Shown here: piece after piece, positions 1 to 8,115 of the stretch
Position numbering within the stretch: the first letter of the stretch is position 1
Layout: every line of letters starts with the position of its first letter
Origin: JBBRMW01 sp038239365
Lineage (GTDB): Bacteria > Chloroflexota > Anaerolineae > Aggregatilineales > UBA2796
NCBI GenBank assembly: GCA_038239365.1
Contig: JBBSEU010000002.1
Location: 1-64,000 of the forward strand
DNA: 64,000 nt
Direction of reading: 5' to 3'
Translations under genes and position numbers: made by a program
Notes under the pieces: model-generated
The model's database searches: none
What the model saw: only the letters and a program-made list of their open reading frames with translations
What the model was told of the DNA's origin: nothing

Positions 1-236
1 AGCCGGTTCAGGATCAATGCAATAATGATAACCACCATTGGGCTAAGGTCAAACATACCCGTTGGCGGCAGACGGCGGCGCACAGGCGACAGGATGGGTT
101 CAGTCGTGTTGTGCAGAAACTGCACAATCGGGTTATACGGATCAAGATGAACCCAACTCAGCAGGATACGCGCCAGAATCAGCAGTTCAAACAGTTGAAA
201 GGCCAGATTGACCAGATTAATCAACGCCAGTGCCAC
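1..236 (-). CDS. YggT family membrane protein (3' part lost at window edge)
   Basis: Reading the minus strand from a GTG at 236 gives a hydrophobic protein that runs off the left edge. Visible features are a first membrane segment rich in Leu/Ile, the ILLSW stretch, the DPYNPIVQFL segment and the EPILSPVRRRLPP motif, which together are typical of the YggT family of small integral membrane proteins (usually about 90-100 residues with two hydrophobic segments). A GAGGAG Shine-Dalgarno sits nine bases before the GTG. It lies just downstream of yggS in the same direction, the classic yggS-yggT neighbourhood. Family members are implicated in envelope and osmotic homeostasis; the exact function is not established. 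The C-terminus is outside the window. Confidence 0.72.
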   Translation of the reverse strand, partial: MALALINLVNLAFQLFELLILARILLSWVHLDPYNPIVQFLHNTTEPILSPVRRRLPPTGMFDLSPMVVIIIALILNR

Positions 237-254
237 AATTACACACTCCTCACA

Positions 255-1007
255 CTACGGTTTAGCCACTGCCTCACGCGCGCCGAAAATAGCGCGCCCC
301 ACACGAACAAACGTCGCCCCTTCTTCGATGGCGACGGGATAATCATCGGTCATGCCCATGCTCAACGTATCCCAGCGCGCTGCCGGGAAATCATTCGCCA
401 GTGCATCACGCAAGTGCCGCAGCCGGGCGAACACTGGCCGCACCGCTTCGGGATCATCGGCAATTGGCGCAATAGTCATCAAGCCGCGTAACGTTAGATT
501 TGGCAAATTGATCATACGCCGAATCTCATTCCAAAGCGACTCGCGCTGCACCGCATCATTTTCCCATTGACTGGCGTTCAGACCTTCTTTACTGGCCTCA
601 CCGCTGATATTGATCTCCAACAGAGTGTGAAGCGTCACGTTCTGTTCAACCGCCAATCGTGAATAGCGTTCAGCCAGTTTTGCGCTGTCCAGCGAGTGAA
701 TCCAGGTGAAATGATCGATCACGTCGCGTGCCTTGCGGCTCTGCACATGGCCGATCATGTGCCAGGTCAGGTCAGTTTGCGCGGCATCGACGGCAGCAAT
801 CTTACCCGCTTCCTCGACTCGATTTTCGCCAAAATGCCGAATTCCGGCAGCAGCCGCTTCGATGATCGGCGCGGGCGGGTGCGTCTTGCTGACGGCGATT
901 AATGTAACCGACTCGATAGGCCGTTTAGCCCGCGCGCAGGCCGCTGCAATCGCCGCCTGAACCACCGCCACACGTCCGGCAATCGTCCCCTCGGCAGCTT
1001 CGATCAT
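255..1007 (-). CDS. yggS: YggS-type pyridoxal 5'-phosphate homeostasis protein
   Basis: A 250-residue protein of the YggS/PROSC/PLPBP family, a fold-type III PLP-binding protein that holds PLP and buffers its supply; no enzymatic reaction is known. The PLP lysine is K41 in LIAVSKTHP. Other family marks are FGENRVEEA, WHMIGHVQSRKAR, INISGEASKEG, and near the C-terminus LSMGMTDDY and VRVGRAIFG, so the protein is full length. Its ATG overlaps the TGA of upstream pgeF (ATGA), indicating translational coupling. The order pgeF-yggS-yggT is common near cell-division loci in bacteria. Nothing looks damaged. Confidence 0.96.
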   Translation of the reverse strand: MIEAAEGTIAGRVAVVQAAIAAACARAKRPIESVTLIAVSKTHPPAPIIEAAAAGIRHFGENRVEEAGKIAAVDAAQTDLTWHMIGHVQSRKARDVIDHFTWIHSLDSAKLAERYSRLAVEQNVTLHTLLEINISGEASKEGLNASQWENDAVQRESLWNEIRRMINLPNLTLRGLMTIAPIADDPEAVRPVFARLRHLRDALANDFPAARWDTLSMGMTDDYPVAIEEGATFVRVGRAIFGAREAVAKP

Positions 1008-1795
1008 CGTGGACTCAGCGCCATAACCGCGCCAAAACGCCCGGTCTTACCGTGTTCGGCGCGATGCGAATAGAATTCGTCTACATGCTCTACCGTGCAA
1101 AGGCCGCTCACTTCAATTTGTGTCACACCTGCCCGTTCCAGCGCCAATCGGTTAGCTGCCCACAAGTCCAGGTATGCACTCCCATTCTCAGCACGGCGCA
1201 CGAGTTTTTCTAGCGTACCGAATGCTTTTTGCACCGCCTCAACCACTTCCTCGCCCACCTGATAATGATCCGGCCCGATGCTTGGCCCAATCGCGGCCTG
1301 AACATCGGCAGGTTGGCTGCCGAAGGCGGTTCGCATCGTTTCAAGCGCCGAACTGACCACATCGGCCACTGTGCCGCGCCATCCAGCGTGTGCCATACCA
1401 ATCGCGTGATGCGTCGGATCGTACAACAGGATCGGCACACAATCCGCAAATCGCATATTGATCGGCAACCCGACTCGATCCGTCGCAATCGCGTCCGCTT
1501 CAGCCAGCCAGCGCCGATCCGCCGGACGTTCGGTTGCGATCACTGCATGACAGCCGTGTACCTGCCAGACCGTGACCGACTTTTCACGATTCAACCCCAA
1601 TGCTTCGTGCATCAATATCGCGTTACGATCTACTGCCGCTGGATCATCACCCACCAGACTGCCCACGTTCAGCGATGCCCAGGGCGCAGCACTCACACCG
1701 CCCAGGCGCGTAAAGACACCATGCACCAATCCCGGTGTATGCTGCCATTGATCGAATTGATAATAGGCGACTGCGCCGTTCGTTAAGCGATGCAA
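1004..1795 (-). CDS. pgeF: Peptidoglycan editing factor PgeF (laccase-domain, YfiH family)
   Basis: Cytosolic multicopper-oxidase-like fold of the YfiH/DUF152 family, which removes mis-incorporated residues from peptidoglycan precursors and also shows purine nucleoside activity in homologues. The conserved metal-site motifs are visible: WQVHG, FADCVPILLYDP and HAGWRGT, then the C-terminal CTVEHVDEFYSHR region. The preferred start is TTG at 1795, which follows an AAGGA Shine-Dalgarno by seven bases and gives 263 residues. The frame stays open to a TTG at 1852, but the extra 19 residues do not resemble the family. First gene of the pgeF-yggS-yggT operon; a TATAGT -10-like hexamer lies about 50 bases upstream of the chosen start. 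Confidence 0.9.
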   Translation of the reverse strand: MHRLTNGAVAYYQFDQWQHTPGLVHGVFTRLGGVSAAPWASLNVGSLVGDDPAAVDRNAILMHEALGLNREKSVTVWQVHGCHAVIATERPADRRWLAEADAIATDRVGLPINMRFADCVPILLYDPTHHAIGMAHAGWRGTVADVVSSALETMRTAFGSQPADVQAAIGPSIGPDHYQVGEEVVEAVQKAFGTLEKLVRRAENGSAYLDLWAANRLALERAGVTQIEVSGLCTVEHVDEFYSHRAEHGKTGRFGAVMALSPR

Positions 1796-1888
1796 AACGG
1801 AATCCTTTACGCACTGTCGTTTTGAGCCATTCTCGACTACACTATAGCGCAAAACAAGTCCGAATCGTATTAGAGCCGAGTAGGAATC

Positions 1889-2575
1889 ATGCCTGATCTG
1901 TTGGATAAACTAAACGTATTGGTTCGGGCAAGCCTCAACAGTGTTCTGAGCGGCGATAGCAGCACCGCGCGCCGCATCCCCGCCGAACGACTTGGCAAAG
2001 ATATTGACGCTGAGATCAGTGCTTTACGCAAACACATCGACGATGCGCTGAACGCTGAGGACGCTATGCAGCAGCGCATCGACACGGCCAACGCCGGAAT
2101 CGCTGATCTGGATCGACAGGCCGATCAAGCCCTGATGGATGGGGATGATGCTCAGGCACGCTATCTGGTGCAGCAGTTACAGCGCCAGAAGCAGCAGGCA
2201 GCCATGCAGCAGGCTAGCCTTGAAGATCATCGCCGCGCCACTTCCGAACTGATCGAACGGGTAAACACACTCGAAGCGATGGTCAGCGACTCGCGCCGCA
2301 ACCCGCCCGCAGTCGCTACACCTGCCGACTCGACAACGAGTGTGCCTTTATCGAACATGCTGCGTGATGCACGCGAACAAGCCGATCAGCCAACGCCGCA
2401 AGCATCGCAAACAGCTTCTGAACCCGTGCCAACCGCCGGACGCTCAATCCCGATCAAAATTCATCGGGACACGCCGCCCGAAACACCGACTGTAAACGAT
2501 CAGATCAAGGCGGCGGTTGATCAGGCAAAAGTCGAAGATGATCTGGCAGATCGACGCAAGCGGCTGAGTAGTTAG
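1889..2575 (+). CDS. PspA/IM30-like coiled-coil protein
   Basis: A 228-residue, strongly charged protein. Residues 1-20 form an amphipathic helix (LLDKLNVLVRASLNSVLS) like the membrane-binding helix 1 of PspA/Vipp1. Residues about 35-135 are a long coiled coil rich in Gln, Ala, Asp and Arg. From about 140 onward the chain is Pro/Thr/Ser rich and probably disordered, ending in a short charged helix. PspA-family proteins assemble on stressed membranes (ESCRT-III-like). The C-terminal half is looser than in canonical PspA, so assignment is by architecture rather than strict motif. An AGGA precedes the ATG. It diverges from pgeF, and its stop overlaps the convergent gene at 2572 by four bases. 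Confidence 0.6.
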   Translation: MPDLLDKLNVLVRASLNSVLSGDSSTARRIPAERLGKDIDAEISALRKHIDDALNAEDAMQQRIDTANAGIADLDRQADQALMDGDDAQARYLVQQLQRQKQQAAMQQASLEDHRRATSELIERVNTLEAMVSDSRRNPPAVATPADSTTSVPLSNMLRDAREQADQPTPQASQTASEPVPTAGRSIPIKIHRDTPPETPTVNDQIKAAVDQAKVEDDLADRRKRLSS

Positions 2576-3015
2576 CTTTTCGCCACGCGTTGTGATATTG
2601 AAAGGCTGTAGCCGTAGCCGCGCGACTGCAATTCCTGTTTTGTCTCTAATGCCGAAATGCGTTCGCCCAGGCCGCGCGTCATCTGATTGAGACATTCGCC
2701 AAAGACTTTAGGATTAACATAAGGACGAATATGTTTCCGGGCAAAATTAAGATTCCACTCATAGAACTGTTTCAGCGTCAGCAGATCATCCGAATTTGCA
2801 GCCTCGATTGAACGCACACCGTCTGATGCCAGATGCCAAAAAATATCCTTGTCTTTGGGGTTTTTTGGCATTTTTTTCTCGAGCTTCTTTTGAAGCGCGA
2901 TGACTTGTTTTTGCGTTTTGAGCAGTTCTCGTTGGGTCTCAACTAACTCTTGTTGCAAAGCAATGAGCCTTGCCGACTCAACGGTACTTTCAACGGGTTG
3001 ACTCGTCTGTTCCAT
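2572..3015 (-). CDS. Hypothetical protein with N-terminal coiled coil
   Basis: 147 residues, not recognised. Residues about 15-55 form a heptad-like coiled coil of Leu, Gln, Glu and Lys. The rest is a compact basic/aromatic region with FWHLASDGV, FYEWNLNFARKH and a C-terminal Gly-Tyr rich tail. A GAGGCGG Shine-Dalgarno precedes the ATG. It sits 11 bases downstream of the frameshifted gene at 3027-3271 in the same direction, so the two were probably one transcript. Base composition is clearly more AT-rich than the neighbours, hinting at lateral acquisition. The coding assignment is by open frame, start context and codon character only. Confidence 0.6.
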   Translation of the reverse strand: MEQTSQPVESTVESARLIALQQELVETQRELLKTQKQVIALQKKLEKKMPKNPKDKDIFWHLASDGVRSIEAANSDDLLTLKQFYEWNLNFARKHIRPYVNPKVFGECLNQMTRGLGERISALETKQELQSRGYGYSLSISQRVAKS

Positions 3016-3026
3016 GATCCGCCTCG

Positions 3027-3271
3027 TTACTGTAATTCTTCATCAAGTGCCGCGACACGTACACTATGTGGATAGTTCTTAAAATTCTTGAACAATTCAC
3101 GGAGTTCGTGCCTCCGATGAGCGTCTTCCTCATTCCACCATTGCTCTTTTAACTTTTCAGCTTTTTCAAGTAAGTCTAGTATTCTTTCATCGGGCGTATC
3201 ATGTCGTTCAGCATCTCAAACCCCGTGAGTCGTTCGGCAATTGGTTTATACGGTAATTTACCAGGGAGCAT
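3027..3271 (-). pseudogene. Frameshifted small gene, likely about 81 residues when intact
   Basis: From an ATG at 3271, preceded by AAGGAG, the first frame reads MLPGKLPYKPIAERLTGFE and then soon stops. A one-base shift at about 3213-3220 opens a second frame with no start codon of its own that continues to a TAA at 3027, reading ERILDLLEKAEKLKEQW, then AHRRHELRELFKNFKNYP and VRVAALDEELQ. Both parts look like real charged helical protein, so a single-base change has broken one gene. No slippery heptamer suits programmed frameshifting, because the second frame carries a TGA just before the junction. Product unknown. A sequencing error is the main alternative. Confidence 0.6.
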
Positions 3272-3422
3272 CGTTCAGTCTCCTTATTGCTAGATATAAT
3301 CTACAGCATTTTAGAAGTTTTTAGCAATTGAAAATGCTGGATGTTCAGCCTGTTTTCTTAAACGCCTAAGTAGACTAAACTCATGGTGGGTCTGGCCGAT
3401 GTTTTAACGTCAGGCACAATAT

Positions 3423-3428
3423 TATAAT
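3423..3428 (+). promoter_or_regulatory. -10 element TATAAT of the sensor kinase gene
   Basis: A consensus TATAAT ends 12 bases before the GTG at 3441 and 18 before the in-frame ATG at 3447. The expected transcription start near 3435 would leave only about 6-12 untranslated bases. No good -35 hexamer is seen. The 3272-3440 interval otherwise holds a partial copy of a dispersed element (3368-3411). Confidence 0.55.
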
Positions 3429-3440
3429 TTATGATAACGA

Positions 3441-6083
3441 GTGTCTATGTCCATATTGCCCAATTTGAATGCCGTTCGTGTGCTGATCGTCGATGATGAT
3501 CTGCGTTTTGCTGAGCGTACCAATCGCGCTCTGACTCGTGCTGGGTATTACGTACAAAACGCCTATAATTGTGGCGATGCGTTGTTCGCGGTGGAGACAA
3601 CACGCTTCGATGTGGCACTTGTGAACAGCGCCATGCGTGACCGCGATGGGCGTGCCGTCAATGAACTGATCGCTGCCCACGCAACGTTTAACCGGATTCC
3701 GCTGGTGTCGTTCGGTGAGCGCGACCCACGCACACGCTATGCCCTGACGCCGCGCCCGACCAGTGAAGAAGAACTACTGCGCTACGTGGCGCAAGCTGTC
3801 CGCGCGGCCAACCGCCAGCCGCCTTCCGATCCGATTCGCGCCACGCAAACGGATATTGGCCCCATCCCGATTATGAGTGAGACGGCGCTCGATGCGCGCT
3901 TGCAGCAGCAATTGGCCGAACTCAAAACATTGTCAGTGTTAGGGCGTTCGCTCTCAAGCAGTCTGGAATTGAGCGAAGTCTTGAATCAAATTGTGGACGC
4001 AGCCACCTCCCTCACCGAAGCCGAGGAGGGCTTGCTGCTGCTGCCCGACGAAGCAGGCGCGGCACTCTACATTCGCGCGATGAAAGGTCTGGATAACGAG
4101 AGCGCCCGCAACTTCCGTATCAAAACCGATGACACATTGGCCGGGCGTGTCTTCACCACAGGCGAACCGATCCTGATCGGGGCGCGCGGCTGGCAAAAGG
4201 TCAAAACGGAATACTTCGTGCGATCCCTGTTGTACGTGCCGCTGTCCTACAAAGGTCAGGTGATTGGCGTCCTGGGTGTGAACAATCGGCGTGCCGAACG
4301 AGTCTTCACCGCGCACGATCAGGAACTGCTTGTTGACCTGGCCGCTCATGCCACGATTGCCCTGGCGAACGCCCGCCTATATGAGAGTCAGGTATCCCAG
4401 ACACGGCAGTTGGCGACGTTGGTAGAAGCAGGCCGTGCCGTGAACTCGACGCTGGCCTTAGATGGCGTGTTGTCCAGCATTTGTCAGCAGATCATCCGCG
4501 CCTTGAATGTGAGCGGCTGCCTGATCAGTGAATTGATCCCCGGCGAAACCGAACTCCGCACATTGGCGATGGCGCGTCGTTCGGTGTGGCTGCCCGATCA
4601 GGGTACGATGCTTGCACTCAATGATCGGCCTGTCCTCAAGTCGGCCATCGACCAGAACGCCTACTATGACATTGCATCGGATCGATCCGACACACGTTGG
4701 GCAGCCGAACACTATCTGCTCAACCGAAGCGGCGCGGAACGGATTGTTGTGCTGCCGCTGCTGCCGGGTGGTCAGCCGCTCGGCGTGCTGGAACTGCATT
4801 ATTTGGGCAATAGCCCCGATGTGACGCCAGACTTTCGGCGGCAGGCGCGTACAACGGCGCTCGAAATATGTGCGGCGGTTACACAGCGCACCGCTTACAG
4901 CACGAATGTCAGTGCCTTTCTGCTGGCGCAAAACATTTTGACCCAAACAGGCGCAGATTGGTGTGTCCTCTCACTGATCGAGACAGACCATCTGACGCGC
5001 GTTCTTGAGTATGGCGATGCCGTCTGGTTGGGAACACTACGCCCCACTGAACCCATTTTCCCACCAACGCTGGCCGCTTTTGAACAGGGCGATATACGCA
5101 CCTTCACATCACGCGCTGATCACCTGCCCAACTCAGTCCGCGATTCGCTCAAAACCTATGGTGCCGAAGCGATGCTCTGCCTGCGCCTGACCGTGAAGGG
5201 TACGCCGATTGGCGCGATGACACTCTACGATGTGAGCGAAGCCCGCCACTTTTCGGAGCAGGAGATCAGTTTGGCGCAGGCAATGGTCTCACAGGCGGCA
5301 ACGGCCATTGAGAATGCCCGTCTGTTTCACGATCTGGATACCAGCCTGACCGAACTCAAAAATACGCAGATTCGTTTGGTACAAGCGGCGCGACTCTCGG
5401 CAATGGGTGAATTAGCAGCAGCCGTCGCTCATCAGATCAATAACCCGCTCACCACGGTTCTGGCTGAGACGGAGATGTTGATGCAGGATATGAGCGAAGA
5501 CAATCCGCAGCGCGAACCGGTTTCTGCCGTGCATCGAGCGGGCAAACGGGCACATACTGTTGTGCGTCGTTTGCTCAGCACGGCACGACGCGGCTCAGCC
5601 GATGATCGCCCTGAACTGATCAACGTGAACGAGACGATCCGCAGCACGCTTGATCTGGTCACGTCGCATATTCAGCGTGGCCGCGTGACACTGCAAGTCG
5701 ATCTCGAAGACGATACAACCTACGTGGTAGCGATTGCCGGACAGCTTGAGGATGTGTGGCTCAATCTGCTGTTGAATGCTCACGACGCGGTACTTGGCAC
5801 CCCCAAAGCACAGGTAGCAATCAGCGCGCGGCGGGAAGGAGATCGGGTTCGGGTAAACGTAGTGGATAACGGTCACGGCATTTCGTCGGAAAACCAGGGC
5901 AAGATATTCGAGCCATTTTTCACGACAAAGCCTGTTGGTGAGGGCACAGGGCTTGGCCTGTATATCTGCAAGCAAATCATCGACAGCATTCACGGCAAGA
6001 TCGAACTGGAGAGCGCCCCCGATAAAGGTACCCGTTTCACAGTAAATCTCCCTCTCCAAATGAATGAAATCGAACTGGAATAG
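3441..6083 (+). CDS. Sensor histidine kinase: pseudo-receiver, three GAF domains, HisKA and HATPase
   Basis: 880 residues, cytoplasmic, no membrane segment. Residues about 12-125 are a receiver fold (VRVLIVDDD, acidic pair present) but the phosphoacceptor is Asn62 (FDVALVNSAMRDRDG) and the conserved Lys is Arg (TPRP), so it should not accept phosphate. Three GAF-like domains follow (about 150-310, 320-470, 480-635). The dimerisation helix carries the phospho-His in AAAVAHQINNPLTT (about 665), and the ATPase shows the N box LNLLLNAHDAV, VVDNGHGIS, FEPFFTTKP and GEGTGLGLYI. No output regulator lies next to it, so its partner is unknown. Start is GTG 3441 or ATG 3447; no clear Shine-Dalgarno is present. 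Confidence 0.9.
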   Translation: MSMSILPNLNAVRVLIVDDDLRFAERTNRALTRAGYYVQNAYNCGDALFAVETTRFDVALVNSAMRDRDGRAVNELIAAHATFNRIPLVSFGERDPRTRYALTPRPTSEEELLRYVAQAVRAANRQPPSDPIRATQTDIGPIPIMSETALDARLQQQLAELKTLSVLGRSLSSSLELSEVLNQIVDAATSLTEAEEGLLLLPDEAGAALYIRAMKGLDNESARNFRIKTDDTLAGRVFTTGEPILIGARGWQKVKTEYFVRSLLYVPLSYKGQVIGVLGVNNRRAERVFTAHDQELLVDLAAHATIALANARLYESQVSQTRQLATLVEAGRAVNSTLALDGVLSSICQQIIRALNVSGCLISELIPGETELRTLAMARRSVWLPDQGTMLALNDRPVLKSAIDQNAYYDIASDRSDTRWAAEHYLLNRSGAERIVVLPLLPGGQPLGVLELHYLGNSPDVTPDFRRQARTTALEICAAVTQRTAYSTNVSAFLLAQNILTQTGADWCVLSLIETDHLTRVLEYGDAVWLGTLRPTEPIFPPTLAAFEQGDIRTFTSRADHLPNSVRDSLKTYGAEAMLCLRLTVKGTPIGAMTLYDVSEARHFSEQEISLAQAMVSQAATAIENARLFHDLDTSLTELKNTQIRLVQAARLSAMGELAAAVAHQINNPLTTVLAETEMLMQDMSEDNPQREPVSAVHRAGKRAHTVVRRLLSTARRGSADDRPELINVNETIRSTLDLVTSHIQRGRVTLQVDLEDDTTYVVAIAGQLEDVWLNLLLNAHDAVLGTPKAQVAISARREGDRVRVNVVDNGHGISSENQGKIFEPFFTTKPVGEGTGLGLYICKQIIDSIHGKIELESAPDKGTRFTVNLPLQMNEIELE

Positions 6084-6164
6084 GAGAAAATAATCACATA
6101 CATGGGTTCGATTGACCTGCTTCTATTGCATTTCCCCGGATTGTGTGCCTGATCCAACTTTTGC

Positions 6165-6170
6165 TACAAT
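6165..6170 (+). promoter_or_regulatory. -10 element TACAAT placed for leaderless transcription
   Basis: TACAAT ends seven bases before the ATG at 6178, so the expected +1 falls at about 6177. A TTGTGT 18 bases upstream could serve as -35. There is no Shine-Dalgarno before the ATG, which fits a leaderless mRNA. Confidence 0.55.
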
Positions 6171-6177
6171 TACGATC

Positions 6178-7371
6178 ATGATCGAACAAACACGCGAAAC
6201 CACGCACATAACGCAAAACTCAGCGCAATCTTCACTGATGCGCCATATCCGCTTTCTGAGTGCCGATCTCGGTCCGCGTCGTCCAGCCAGCCCCGCCGAG
6301 CGTGCCGCCGCCGACTACATTGAAACCGAGCTATCAAACATTGGTATTTACGATGTGCAGCGCGATTCCTTTGAAGCGACTCCACAGCTAGCCTACAAGG
6401 TGGTTCCGCCCTTCATCCTCGGCACACTCGGAACGCTCTTATCACTTGGACGCAGTCCGTTTCGTCGTGTTCTCGGTGCGCTCATGGCTTTTGCCGCCGC
6501 TTTCCTGATTCCTTCAGTCTGGCGTTTGCGCCGAATGCCTTGGGAAATTGCTTTACCACGCGGCCACTCTCAAAACATAATTGCCCGCCTCAAACCAACT
6601 GGCAAAACACACCGCAAGATCGTCATCCTCACAAACCTGGACAGCGCGCATCACAAATTCACCGCCGATCCACAGTTGGTCTTTCTGACGCCGTTTTTAG
6701 CCCCATTGGCCGTTTTCGGGCTGATTTTCGGCGGTTTGCTCAGTCTGTTTGATCGGTTGGCCTGGTTACGCTTGTTGGTTGTCCCAGCGGCAGGCTTCGG
6801 CGCGCTGCATCACAGCGCCGATGATCTGACGGGCAGCGTTCCCGGTGCCAACGATAACGCCAGCGGCCTTTCCGTCGCGCTCACCACCGCCGAATCCCTG
6901 AGCGATCAGCCCTTAACCAACACCGACGTAGTCTTAGCCTTCACTGGTTGCGCCGAAAGTGGTGGCGAAGGTCTACATGCTTTTTTGGATCATCATACTG
7001 ACGAGTTCCGAAACGCACTGTTCATCGAGATCGAATCCGTTGGCAGCGGCGAACTGTGCTATGTAACCCATCACGGCCTGAGCTTTCTCAGCAGCTACGA
7101 CTCCGATCCCGATGCACTCCGCCTGGCTGAACGAGTCGCCGCCGCACGTCCCGAACTTGGCGCGATGGGCAAACCGATGCTGATGGTCAGCGGTCAATCC
7201 ATCCTGGCGGATCGTGGTCTGCGTGGCCTCACCCTCACCGCCTATGATCGGCTAACGGGGCGCTCACCTAATCGCCATCGCTATTCCGACACGATACACG
7301 CCATTCAACCGGAAACTGTCGAGCGTGCCGCGCAGTTTGTCTGGCAACTGCTGAAAACTTACGATGCTTAA
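6178..7371 (+). CDS. M28-family zinc metallopeptidase, membrane associated
   Basis: 397 residues from ATG 6178; the frame is open further upstream, but the leaderless promoter and loss of similarity favour this start. Residues about 25-65 are the usual N-terminal M28 helix (AERAAADYIETELSNIG). Two hydrophobic hairpins (about 80-130 and 165-205) interrupt the catalytic domain, so the protein is probably membrane bound. Catalytic features: a metal-ligand-like segment ILTNLDSAHHKF, GANDNASG (bridging Asp), FTGCAESGGEGL (Glu pair) and the late DTIHAI His. The first ligand motif reads NLDSAHHK where family members often have a HxDxxxx pattern, so activity should be tested. First gene of the polyketide synthase operon; its end overlaps the next gene by eight bases. 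Confidence 0.82.
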   Translation: MIEQTRETTHITQNSAQSSLMRHIRFLSADLGPRRPASPAERAAADYIETELSNIGIYDVQRDSFEATPQLAYKVVPPFILGTLGTLLSLGRSPFRRVLGALMAFAAAFLIPSVWRLRRMPWEIALPRGHSQNIIARLKPTGKTHRKIVILTNLDSAHHKFTADPQLVFLTPFLAPLAVFGLIFGGLLSLFDRLAWLRLLVVPAAGFGALHHSADDLTGSVPGANDNASGLSVALTTAESLSDQPLTNTDVVLAFTGCAESGGEGLHAFLDHHTDEFRNALFIEIESVGSGELCYVTHHGLSFLSSYDSDPDALRLAERVAAARPELGAMGKPMLMVSGQSILADRGLRGLTLTAYDRLTGRSPNRHRYSDTIHAIQPETVERAAQFVWQLLKTYDA

Positions 7372-8107
7372 GCGCGGCCTTATGCAGCGTGCAGAGCAGC
7401 CCGAACTGCTGGATGGGGCGGTTTCTCAACCCACTCTGGCCGCGAATCTATCGGATATTGCCCGGCTCAACCGCCTGACTGGAACACGTCGCGCCCTGTG
7501 CAACGCCGTCGCCGCGATGGTTGATTGCACTCCCAGGTTTGGAAGTCCCTCTCCCGAAGGAGAGGGACTTAGGGTGAGGGCTGATGTCGTTATCCCCTGT
7601 ACAATTCTGGATATTGGCACTGGCGCTGCAGATTTCCCAGCCGCACTACGCCGTCAGCGACGCCAAACAACCCTCATCGCGGCAGATTTGCACAGCGGCG
7701 TTTTAAGCTACATCCAACAATCCAATCCACTGTTGATCGCCGTACAATTGGATGGTACACACTTACCGCTTGCAGATCGCAGCGTAGATGTAATCACCTG
7801 TGCCCAAACGATTCACCATCTGCTGCCGGAACAGATCGTGTGCCTGCTAGCCGAATTTGCGCGTGTTTGTCGGATCGGTTTCATCCTGCTCGATCTGGAA
7901 CGCAGCCATGCCGCGGTCCTTGCCATTCGCTTGCTCACACTGACGCTCAGCACGAACCACCTGACTCGCCACGATGGCCCACTCTCTGCGCGCCGGGCAT
8001 ATCGCGGCGCGGAAATTGCAACGCTGGCCGCTCAAACGGGATTGCATCTCAACCTTCGTCCCTTATTCCCGTTCCGATGGGTGGCAACTTGGCGTCAGGT
8101 ACTTTAA
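7364..8107 (+). CDS. Class I SAM-dependent methyltransferase with an in-frame repeat insertion
   Basis: 247 residues. Motif I is ILDIGTGAADFP at about 85, followed by LIAADLHSG (motif II acid), LPLADRSVDVITCAQTIHHL (motif IV, Type-11 style) and GFILLDLERS. The DLxRS/RRA pattern resembles small-molecule methyltransferases found next to type III polyketide synthases. Residues about 58-77 (FGSPSPEGEGLRVRA) are encoded by a palindromic dispersed repeat inserted just ahead of motif I without breaking the frame. The ATG lies inside the end of the M28 gene, and the next gene starts eight bases after the stop, so this is an operon. Likely substrate: the polyketide product or a lipid; this is inference. 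Confidence 0.82.
   Translation: MLKRGLMQRAEQPELLDGAVSQPTLAANLSDIARLNRLTGTRRALCNAVAAMVDCTPRFGSPSPEGEGLRVRADVVIPCTILDIGTGAADFPAALRRQRRQTTLIAADLHSGVLSYIQQSNPLLIAVQLDGTHLPLADRSVDVITCAQTIHHLLPEQIVCLLAEFARVCRIGFILLDLERSHAAVLAIRLLTLTLSTNHLTRHDGPLSARRAYRGAEIATLAAQTGLHLNLRPLFPFRWVATWRQVL
7543..7582 (+). repeat. Dispersed palindromic repeat inside a coding sequence
   Basis: A perfect 12-bp stem (AAGTCCCTCTCC, 7543-7554, and its complement, 7559-7570) with loop CGAA, followed by a GGGTGAGGGCT tail. The same tail and CCCTCTCCC core recur at 28033-28070 and 28216-28255, and a diverged version at 31415-31510. Its length keeps the host methyltransferase frame open and adds about 15-20 residues. Confidence 0.85.
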
Positions 8108-8115
8108 CCACTTCG

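Noticed and set aside
3201..3220. Programmed -1 frameshift site in the small gene
   Set aside because: The second frame has a TGA immediately before the junction and no slippery heptamer fits, so mutation or sequencing error is more likely.
7840..8115. Extended N-terminus of the membrane protein at 8116
   Set aside because: The frame overlaps the methyltransferase in another phase and reads as low-quality Arg/Ser/Pro-rich sequence. The ATG at 8116 starts a normal membrane protein.
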